A stretch of DNA of 26,453 nucleotides from a virus, in IMG/VR virus record IMGVR_UViG_3300046010_003325, positions 1 to 26,453 of that record; one strand, given 5' to 3'. Position numbers and translations under genes: made by a program. A model generated the notes under the pieces. It worked only from the letters and a program-made list of their open reading frames with translations. It did not search any database and was not told the DNA's origin. Shown in pieces: positions 20,471 through 26,453 of the stretch (position 1 is its first letter; every line of letters begins with the position of its first letter).

Positions 20471-21406
20471 TTATGGTGTGAATACGAGTTCGATTTCCTG
20501 ATCTACGGTAGAACCATTCTGACCGCACAGGAACGTAATATCGTTTGTCTGAAGCATATTTCGATCTCCTTCGGCGATCGATTCCATCGATGCCTTGGGA
20601 GCGGTAAAGACAATCTTCGAAGTTGAAGGACCGCCGATTTCGAAGACAAGCGCCGCTTCGGTCGATGCAAGAAATTGCCCGTAATCGTCTCTTGTAGCAA
20701 CTAGCTTTGCTTCTGGGTTGACCGTAACGATCGGTCGTCGGTTTGTAATGACCGTCGAGATAAAACCGGAGTCATTGCTAGCCTCCGATGACTCTCGATA
20801 GGTTACGGTGTTGCCGAGATCGAGACTGACGCTTTGGCAATTGAGCGCAACGCTGTTGAATGTCGTCACGCCTCTTGCGTATCGCAACGGAGCAACCGTC
20901 GGGTAGGTTGGAGAAATCAACGCAACGTCAGTCGGAGGAACCCAAATACCAGAAAACTCGAATTCTGCCGTGACCATCTTACCGGCCTCGCAGTTTAGCT
21001 TCATGTTTCCGCTTGCACCCTTGATCGACTTGAAGAGTCCGTCTTCGTAGATTCCGATCGTCAAAGTTTTAACCGATGTACTCGGAACGCTACTGCTTGG
21101 TCTAAATGTGTTGGTGTTCTTCACCAGTCCGCAGGCAGGCAGGAACGTGTCTGCCCATGAAGGTTCGGCAGATGTTCCGTCCCAGCCGAGATCGATCGAG
21201 AAAGTAACCTTGCCTTTATAGCCGCCTGATACGCTAGACAAATGCCCGAGCGATCCTTGACCCTCTCTAGGAGTCTTCTCGATGTCAGTTTGAATTGCCA
21301 CGTTGTAGGCATTGAATGCAGCATCGGCAGCGGCAAGAGAGATTGCCGTTCCTGATGTCGTTTCAATCTTCGCCGCTAGTATTCGCTTTCTTTTGAGCAG
21401 TACCAT
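20471..21406 (-). CDS. Major tail tube protein (311 aa)
   Basis: ATG at 21406 preceded by AAGGGG, overlapping the upstream stop (TAATG). The opening KRKRILAAKIETTSGTAISLAAADAAFNAYNVAIQTDIEKTPREG and the body (GKVTFSIDLGWDG, WADTFLPACGL, SIKGASGNMKLNCEAGKMVTAEFEFSG) fit phage tail tube proteins, in which a 'G..g.....l..Gk...~~f.~~G' strand is usual. It probably forms the hexameric tube through which DNA is ejected. The order tube, chaperone, tape measure supports this. Confidence 0.8.
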   Translation of the reverse strand: MVLLKRKRILAAKIETTSGTAISLAAADAAFNAYNVAIQTDIEKTPREGQGSLGHLSSVSGGYKGKVTFSIDLGWDGTSAEPSWADTFLPACGLVKNTNTFRPSSSVPSTSVKTLTIGIYEDGLFKSIKGASGNMKLNCEAGKMVTAEFEFSGIWVPPTDVALISPTYPTVAPLRYARGVTTFNSVALNCQSVSLDLGNTVTYRESSEASNDSGFISTVITNRRPIVTVNPEAKLVATRDDYGQFLASTEAALVFEIGGPSTSKIVFTAPKASMESIAEGDRNMLQTNDITFLCGQNGSTVDQEIELVFTP

Positions 21407-22071
21407 TATCTACCCCTTGAAGTTTTGAGTTTGATGATGCCTTCTTTTTCCTTGACGATTTCTCGAATGCGACGATTAATCTCTTTCGGCAGTCGATCTT
21501 CTGCGATCGCCCTAGCAATGCCAGCGGCGTTGATTTGTTCGAAGTAATCGCCAGGAGCAGGACCGACGACGCGAACTAGGCGACGAATACCATTCTTCCG
21601 ATAGACGTGATTGCCATATCGCGGAATGATGAATGCATCATCGACGATGCCGTTAAAGTTACCTTTGTGTTTGTAATTGACAGGCTTGTGCGACCACTTA
21701 ACGCCCATCAATTGTTTCTTGCCCTTTTCCTTTTTGACATAGGGTCTGGCGTTATAAAACTTTAGCGGAAAGGGATAACCCTCGCTCAGAGATAAGATGA
21801 CCGTCGGGTTTTCGTCAGTCGGAGCTTGTTTGCGTTTGATAACCTTCTTGAGCGTCTCTGCTTTCTGAAACGCCTTGCCGCCCTTCTGCATACCGTCGTT
21901 CGACTTGAGGTACATTACTTGACCGAGTTTCGACGCGACCTTGACTCGTATCGTTTTGCCAACCTTCGAAACAATCGTTCGAAGTTGCCTTGGAAGCTCA
22001 TCCCGAAACTCGCCAAGTTCGGTTAGTAGCTTCGTAAACTGTTCTTGATTGACGGTTAGCTTGATATCCAT
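21406..22071 (-). CDS. HK97 gp10-like / minor tail protein Z-like protein (221 aa)
   Basis: The first 60 residues (MDIKLTVNQEQFTKLLTELGEFRDELPRQLRTIVSKVGKTIRVKVASKL) match the amphipathic helices of gp10-like and Z-like tail completion proteins. A basic middle follows (KKEKGKKQLMGVKW), then AFIIPRYGNHVYRKNGIRRLVR and a helical end. Such proteins act at the head-tail junction or tail end. ATG at 22071 with GAGGA upstream, 1 base after the previous stop. The assignment to the gp10 or the Z branch is uncertain. Confidence 0.7.
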   Translation of the reverse strand: MDIKLTVNQEQFTKLLTELGEFRDELPRQLRTIVSKVGKTIRVKVASKLGQVMYLKSNDGMQKGGKAFQKAETLKKVIKRKQAPTDENPTVILSLSEGYPFPLKFYNARPYVKKEKGKKQLMGVKWSHKPVNYKHKGNFNGIVDDAFIIPRYGNHVYRKNGIRRLVRVVGPAPGDYFEQINAAGIARAIAEDRLPKEINRRIREIVKEKEGIIKLKTSRGR

Positions 22072-22072
22072 T

Positions 22073-22552
22073 TCAGATCCTCGACACGAATGGAGAGTAT
22101 TCTGAAACGCGATACGTTACCGAGACAGGAACATTTACTCCGTCAGGCCCACCGTCGAAATTAACGTACTCGAACTTGCCGATCTCGGAGTCCATTGCGA
22201 GTCCGTTCATCGTATGCCAAGTAGAGTTCGGCGTTGTGATTGCTTGGATTATGTCCGCTGCCGCTTGATTCACGACATCCTCGCCGCTAGTCTCGTCAGG
22301 CATTAGATGGCAACGTACATTGAAGGTCTGTCGTCTTGCGATACCAGGAGGATTGCCAGGAATGTCGAGTTCGTTCACTCGTTCGTCGTCGCCTTGAATA
22401 ACTAGCACCTGACGGTCTCTAGGAGTGAACTCGCCAACCCGAGTAGGACGAATCACCTCGACGATCCCAATATCGTAGGTATCATTGTCTCGCATTGCTT
22501 CCAAGCGATCGACCAAGACTTCGTAAATTTGTTCGACGATCGCTAGCGACAT
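22073..22552 (-). CDS. Probable tail terminator/completion protein (159 aa)
   Basis: The opening SLAIVEQIYEVLVDRLEAM, a central RRQTFNVRCHLM, and an end with NGLAMDSEIGKFEYVNFDGGPDGVNVPVSVTYRVSEYSPF follow the gpU-like pattern: a helix, a beta sheet and a C-terminal strand of the type 'v.~~Y~v~~~dp~'. Tail terminators cap the tail tube. The gene overlaps the head-tail joining gene by 10 bases and is followed by the gp10-like gene and the tail tube, which fits. Sequence similarity alone is weak. Confidence 0.6.
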   Translation of the reverse strand: MSLAIVEQIYEVLVDRLEAMRDNDTYDIGIVEVIRPTRVGEFTPRDRQVLVIQGDDERVNELDIPGNPPGIARRQTFNVRCHLMPDETSGEDVVNQAAADIIQAITTPNSTWHTMNGLAMDSEIGKFEYVNFDGGPDGVNVPVSVTYRVSEYSPFVSRI

Positions 22553-22890
22553 TCGAGTGTAAGCATCCCTTCGTCGTGCTGAGTAATTCGAACAATAGAC
22601 CGCCTAGACTCCGGTTGCCCGACTCGCTGCGGAAACTCAAGCATATCGCCACCGATATTAATCTCGTCGCTAGCGATTCCTTTGGTGGAGTCGTTAGCAA
22701 CGAAGACCTCGAAGACCGGCGTTATCGTGTCGCCGTCCTCCGGGTTGATCGCAAACGCTTCTCGCTGAACAACTGCGTTGATTGAACGAGAAAGGCCGTT
22801 CCTTTTGTAGTAGGTAACGGCCTCTGCAAAATCGTTGACATTGCAGAACACCGCCGAAGCATCAGCTTGCATGGTGTCCTTAAGTGTCAC
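22543..22890 (-). CDS. Probable head-tail joining protein (115 aa)
   Basis: A GTG start at 22890 with GAGG at 8 bases; the ATG at 22872 with AAGG close by is an alternative. The sequence DASAVFCNVNDFAEAVTYYKRNGLSRSINAVVQREA and FEVFVANDSTKGIASDEINIGGDMLEFPQRVGQPESRRSIVRI resembles small head-tail stopper proteins such as lambda FII-like ones ('F...~dFae~vty', 'v~v~~~d~~~G~~~~~d~i'). It would sit between the neck and the tail. The gene is 4 bases after the lectin-like gene and before the tail terminator, as in other siphophages. Confidence 0.65.
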   Translation of the reverse strand: MTLKDTMQADASAVFCNVNDFAEAVTYYKRNGLSRSINAVVQREAFAINPEDGDTITPVFEVFVANDSTKGIASDEINIGGDMLEFPQRVGQPESRRSIVRITQHDEGMLTLECR

Positions 22891-22894
22891 CGTC

Positions 22895-23560
22895 TTATCC
22901 TCGATTCGACTTAATCAGAACGTAATCGACAACAGCGACGTCTTCGTTCGTGTTTGAAGCTTTTTGCAGTTGGATTATCGGCTGAAGACCGCCGCTATAA
23001 GCCGACATATCGAAAGTCTGAGTCGAGCAAACCCGCTGACCGTCGATATAGAATTTGACGTTTGACTTGCCGCCGGAGAAGTCGATCACGAATCGCTTGT
23101 AGGTTGTTCCGAGTGCAACTCCTGTCGATACGTCGTTGACATCTCTGGTTCCGTCGTCGGTCTCTGCGTAGACGAGAGTGGTGCTGTTCGCACCTTCCAT
23201 GCGAAACCAAGCATGGTCTGAAACTGAATCAGCGGTATCGTTTCGTGCGGAGCCAACTCCAAATACAAAAATCGATCCGGAAGTAAACGTTGCTGCTCCC
23301 AACTTAACTCGCATTTCGACGCTGCTAATGTCGTCGATATCGAACGCCAAAGCATCGTTATGGTGCAAACCAAGGATCTGAGCCTGACTTGCAGAGGTCA
23401 AGGTCAGAGTAGCTTCCGTTCCGGCTCTAACGTGAGTTGGAGGAGCAGCACCAGTAACGTCCGTGACCCACGGCGTTCCAATGTTCGCCGATGTCGGGAA
23501 CGTCACGGATGAACCAATGAAGTCGTCGAAATACTCTACAAAGTCTTGTACACCAGCCAT
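22895..23560 (-). CDS. Concanavalin/LamG-like virion protein (221 aa)
   Basis: MAGVQDFVEYFDDFIGSSVTFP opens with an 'FDDF' strand. The body (DALAFDIDDISSVEMRVKLG, GSIFVFGVGSARND, AWFRMEGANSTTLVYAETDDGTRDV, YKRFVIDFSGGKSNVKFYIDGQRVCST) follows the strand order of a LamG/concanavalin sandwich, including the usual 'v.fyidG..v' turn. Coming directly after the capsid gene, it is probably a capsid decoration or sugar-binding virion protein. ATG at 23560 with GGAG about 10 bases upstream. Confidence 0.7.
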   Translation of the reverse strand: MAGVQDFVEYFDDFIGSSVTFPTSANIGTPWVTDVTGAAPPTHVRAGTEATLTLTSASQAQILGLHHNDALAFDIDDISSVEMRVKLGAATFTSGSIFVFGVGSARNDTADSVSDHAWFRMEGANSTTLVYAETDDGTRDVNDVSTGVALGTTYKRFVIDFSGGKSNVKFYIDGQRVCSTQTFDMSAYSGGLQPIIQLQKASNTNEDVAVVDYVLIKSNRG

Positions 23561-23609
23561 CTTGTTTGATCTCCAATTAGGGTTGTTCTGTTGAGGTTAA
23601 TTAGACGGA

Positions 23610-26207
23610 TCAAGTGCAACGACTCAGACCACGCCAATCGATTGCGGCTGCACCAAACGTCTGGCGAACCTTATAGCGATAGGTATCAGTTTCGAAGTGC
23701 AGATCGCTTTCGAGAACTGGAGCTTCTTCTCCGTTAAGGAAACTCAGTTCGACAGTGTCGATCTGCGACGTATCAGCAGCAAGGTAGTAAGCACCGTTAT
23801 CGTGACCGTCGATGAGGGGTTCGACAACCACGGTTAGAGGTCGCTGACCATTCACACCGTAGATGTTGATGACTCCTTCGTTGCCGCCGGTCTGTGCGTA
23901 AGACTGGCTGTTGACCAGTTCCAATGCCGTTGCAGACAATGCCGCAGGAACTAGCAAGTAGCGAGGAGTGATGTTGAGGATCGCGTCGGAACTTTGACCC
24001 TTCTGCAACATCATGAACGAAAACATTTCATTCAGAAGCGTTACGTTCAATGCTGCCGTAGTGCTGTTGGTGTTTCGGCCGCTAGCGTGAGAGGCAGAGA
24101 ACAGCGACTGTCCATCGCTCATGGTTGGGTTGGTGAACAGGATGTCGTAAACCGCCTTGTTCTGGACTCGTCGAGCAGCGTTGCCGTGCATCGCAGGAAC
24201 TCGACTGATCGCATCCAAGTCGTCGTTGATGACAGTTTCCCAAGAGATCGTAAAGATCGCACCGTACTTTTCAACCTTGTAACTGGTCTTCGAATCGCTG
24301 ATCGACTTCTCTTTGTATTCCTGAGCCTCTGGAACCATTTCCAAGTTAGGCGACTCGCCGAAGCTAATGCGGTTGATGTTTTTGAAATCATCGACCGATG
24401 CTGCTTGCCGTGCCCAAAGACTCCAAGTGTAAGGAGCCTCTTCGTAAGCTTGACGCAAAGTCTTGTTTGCAGCATCAAGCAACAAGTTCGGGAAAGATCC
24501 AGTCGTGTGATAAGCATCACGCTGAACTCGGTATCGACTTGCAGCACCGGGAGAACCCATCGCCAATCGTGCGATCTCGGCATCCGTCATTCGATCGGTC
24601 TTGATTCCCATGCGCTGCACGCAGTAGGAAGCCAATCGGCGAAGATTCAAGTTTGCGAAGTCGTTCGAGCCAGGAGCATCTTCTGCCTTTGCTTTGATCT
24701 TTGCGTTCTTAAATGCGCGCTTGATAAGTCCGGCAGACATTGCTGCTGCCAACTTTTCGTCGCTGCTTTCGGTGACTGCGATGTGTGCCGACGATTCGTT
24801 CGACTGACCGAGGGGTTGAGTTGCCATCTTGCGAATGATCCTTTCGTTTGCAACCGCTACGGAAACTCCCTCGTCGATCAACTGATCGGCAAAGGATCTC
24901 TCAAGCCTTGCAAGCTTGACGTTGTTGTAGATTGTTTCTCGCCGAACCTTCTCGGCTTTAAGTTGTCGTGCGACCTCTTCGGCAACCTTCTGGTCCATGC
25001 TTTCGACCTTCGGCATTTCTTCGTCTTGCATGTTCTCGACTTTCTTTTCGTCTTCCATGCTTTCGACTTCGACGACAGCCGGTTTCATATGGTCTGCCAT
25101 CCAAGTAATAATCGCCATTGGATCTTCCATTCCTTCTGGCAACCCAAGAGCCTTGAGTTGTTCCATCAATGCTTCGTCCATTCTTTCAATATCCTTTTGG
25201 TTGTAGGAACGTCTTACAGTTGAATTAGGGTCTGCGCCTGTAGCACAAATCGAAGCGTTGTGCGGTTCCCAACGTGTGACAATTTCAGCCGGTCCATTTA
25301 TTACCGTTCCTGAGGTTGTCACATATTGTTCTCCCTCACGCAAATACTTTCGTTCGATAATTACTGCGTCGATACTAAAATCGTTTAAATGACCTTCTTC
25401 ATATCGAGTCGCAACGATCTGCGAGTCTTCGTCCGATGCAAAGTCCGCATCGCCTATAAGCTTGTCACCTTCGATCCGAATATTGCGAATTGACCCGAAG
25501 ACATTGCGAACTGTCTTATCGTTGTGCGAGTCAACAATCGGCAGTTGTCGTTTGTCGTTTCGGAACTGCACTCCGTCCATCAATAGAACTTGACTGAGCC
25601 AACCTCTAGTCTCGTCGTAGATTTCGATCGGAGTCTCGGTTGCTATAACCGCTCGACCGTCCTTGACGTTTTCAAAGTATCGTTTGATTCTAGGCATCTT
25701 CGAGATACGCTCTGTTTTGTCTCTTGCATCCATCGATCGACTCACTTTCGCAGACCAAGCCTGCCCTGGATCTCCGCCCCAAAGTGCCCAAGCGATTCGG
25801 CCTGCACTCGGAAAGCCATCCTCGCCTGGACTCCACCCTTCGCCTTTCTTGTCTACTTGGTGTCGTGCAAAGTAGCTGACCATTCGTCGAATCGTTTCAG
25901 GGCTGACTGACTTTCCGTTGCTGAGGTCTCTTGCCCTAGCAACACCGACAGCCGTACCGCCGCGATTGTATTCCTGTCGCCACTCCAAACCTTTCGCTGC
26001 CTCTTCCTGCACACCCTCGGGAGGAGAAAAGTCGATGTCGTCGTACTTCGCTCGCTCGATTTCTTCGCTTGCGTAAAGTGCTGCGATCTGTTCGTTAGCG
26101 TCGGACTCGCTAGCATGGCAACCCATGACTTGAGCCGTGCCTTCTTTGATGACTCCCCAAGGTCGAGAGATCGGGCAAGCAGCAGTTGTCTTTGTGCTGT
26201 AAGGCAT
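23610..26207 (-). CDS. Prohead protease / major capsid protein fusion (865 aa)
   Basis: ATG at 26207 with GGAGG at 8 bases. Residues about 10-55 (GVIKEGTAQVMGCHASESDANEQIAALYAS) and 72-152 (GLEWRQEYNRGGTAVGVARARDLSNG...GRIAWALWGGD) are two modules often ahead of phage protease domains. Residues about 172-335 form the prohead protease, with His228 in IVDSHND, Ser278 in LNDFSID and the closing GADPNSTVRRS. Residues about 340-430 are an acidic coiled, scaffold-like part. Residues about 565-860 are Mu gpT-like capsid: TGSFPNLLLDAANKTLRQAYEE, EYKEKSISDSKTSYKVEKYGAIFTISWETVINDDL and NPTMSDGQSLFSASHASG. Self-cleavage during prohead maturation would release the mature shell protein. Confidence 0.88.
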   Translation of the reverse strand: MPYSTKTTAACPISRPWGVIKEGTAQVMGCHASESDANEQIAALYASEEIERAKYDDIDFSPPEGVQEEAAKGLEWRQEYNRGGTAVGVARARDLSNGKSVSPETIRRMVSYFARHQVDKKGEGWSPGEDGFPSAGRIAWALWGGDPGQAWSAKVSRSMDARDKTERISKMPRIKRYFENVKDGRAVIATETPIEIYDETRGWLSQVLLMDGVQFRNDKRQLPIVDSHNDKTVRNVFGSIRNIRIEGDKLIGDADFASDEDSQIVATRYEEGHLNDFSIDAVIIERKYLREGEQYVTTSGTVINGPAEIVTRWEPHNASICATGADPNSTVRRSYNQKDIERMDEALMEQLKALGLPEGMEDPMAIITWMADHMKPAVVEVESMEDEKKVENMQDEEMPKVESMDQKVAEEVARQLKAEKVRRETIYNNVKLARLERSFADQLIDEGVSVAVANERIIRKMATQPLGQSNESSAHIAVTESSDEKLAAAMSAGLIKRAFKNAKIKAKAEDAPGSNDFANLNLRRLASYCVQRMGIKTDRMTDAEIARLAMGSPGAASRYRVQRDAYHTTGSFPNLLLDAANKTLRQAYEEAPYTWSLWARQAASVDDFKNINRISFGESPNLEMVPEAQEYKEKSISDSKTSYKVEKYGAIFTISWETVINDDLDAISRVPAMHGNAARRVQNKAVYDILFTNPTMSDGQSLFSASHASGRNTNSTTAALNVTLLNEMFSFMMLQKGQSSDAILNITPRYLLVPAALSATALELVNSQSYAQTGGNEGVINIYGVNGQRPLTVVVEPLIDGHDNGAYYLAADTSQIDTVELSFLNGEEAPVLESDLHFETDTYRYKVRQTFGAAAIDWRGLSRCT

Positions 26208-26453
26208 TATCGAGACCTCCTTGCACAACACGATCTAACGACTCGATCTTTCGCTTGAACGATTCTTGTCGGGCTGTCGTCGATCCATACATCTACCGGA
26301 ATCGAATGCGTCTCGGCGTAGTGTTTCTTGGAGACAGCGCCGCAAAGATAGATTCTTTCTATCGAATCAGGTAGCGACTGACGTAATTCGGTTTGATTCG
26401 ACTCTTCATCGATTCGACCCGATATGCAAATCACTTCGTGACCAGTCTCTTCT
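26207..26453 (-). CDS. HAD-like phage protein, C-terminal part (5' end off window)
   Basis: The frame is open from the right edge to TAA at 26207-26209, which overlaps the capsid ATG by one base, so the two genes are coupled. The readable part GHEVICISGRIDEESNQTELRQSLPDSIERIYLCGAVSKKHYAETHSIPVDVWIDDSPTRIV fits small phage HAD-type proteins: 'GheV..isGR' near motif II, a Lys in KKHYA and the late 'vDvWIDDsP..I' motif. The catalytic N-terminal DxD would lie outside. Phosphatase-type activity is possible; the substrate is unknown. Confidence 0.7.
   Translation of the reverse strand, partial: EETGHEVICISGRIDEESNQTELRQSLPDSIERIYLCGAVSKKHYAETHSIPVDVWIDDSPTRIVQAKDRVVRSCCARRSR

Noticed and set aside
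22895-23560. Variable target of a diversity-generating retroelement in the lectin-like gene
   Set aside because: No reverse transcriptase and no second template-like copy of any part of this gene in the window.
23994-25223. 409-aa plus-strand frame
   Set aside because: Exactly antisense to the capsid fusion gene, which has clear domains; the plus-strand frame has no ribosome-binding site or family pattern.

Overview
This window is a continuous block of a tailed double-stranded DNA phage or prophage (Caudoviricetes, siphovirus-like gene order). Every gene I can support is on the minus strand, so transcription runs from right (26453) to left (1). Genes are tightly packed, many with ATGA or TGATG overlaps. 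Terminase and portal are not here and would lie beyond the right edge. No integrase, tRNA, rRNA or CRISPR array was seen. The host is not shown directly. The Cys-rich DDFDR virion protein and the style of the intergenic repeats remind me of planctomycete phages and prophages, but that is a low-confidence inference.

Right part (26453 to about 14822), virion module: the end of a HAD-like gene, then a very large fusion of prohead protease and Mu gpT-like major capsid protein. After it come a lectin-like protein, head-tail joining and tail-completion proteins, and the tail tube. Two tail assembly chaperone frames follow, linked by an A8 -1 frameshift site, then a coiled-coil tape measure and four distal tail or baseplate proteins, the last very Cys-rich.

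Middle (14829 to 11506), accessory module: a 670-aa protein joining a Cys-rich N-terminus, a DxD glycosyltransferase, a PRPP-binding phosphoribosyltransferase and a HAD phosphatase; then a calcineurin-like phosphoesterase and a small HELLH metallopeptidase. A control region (11250-11505) with palindromes and a likely promoter separates this from the early genes.

Left-middle (11249 to 3288), DNA metabolism: small genes, a DUF932 protein, a PD-(D/E)XK exonuclease coupled to a probable single-strand annealing protein, a replication initiator with a likely origin of 11-bp iterons inside the gene, a putative helicase loader, a RuvC-like resolvase, a winged-helix protein and a conserved phage protein. 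Two interleaved perfect inverted repeats ending in a T-tract sit at 3967-4051.

Left end (3287 to 1): two long degenerate pentanucleotide arrays (GGNNN on the transcribed-sense strand) flank a conserved phage gene. They are followed by small unknown genes separated by 89-90 bp structured repeats that look like integron attC sites, including bulged bases and matching core 7-mers at the ends of the units. This cassette-like array, the glycosyltransferase-PRTase-HAD fusion, the interleaved inverted repeats and the intragenic origin are the most interesting items.
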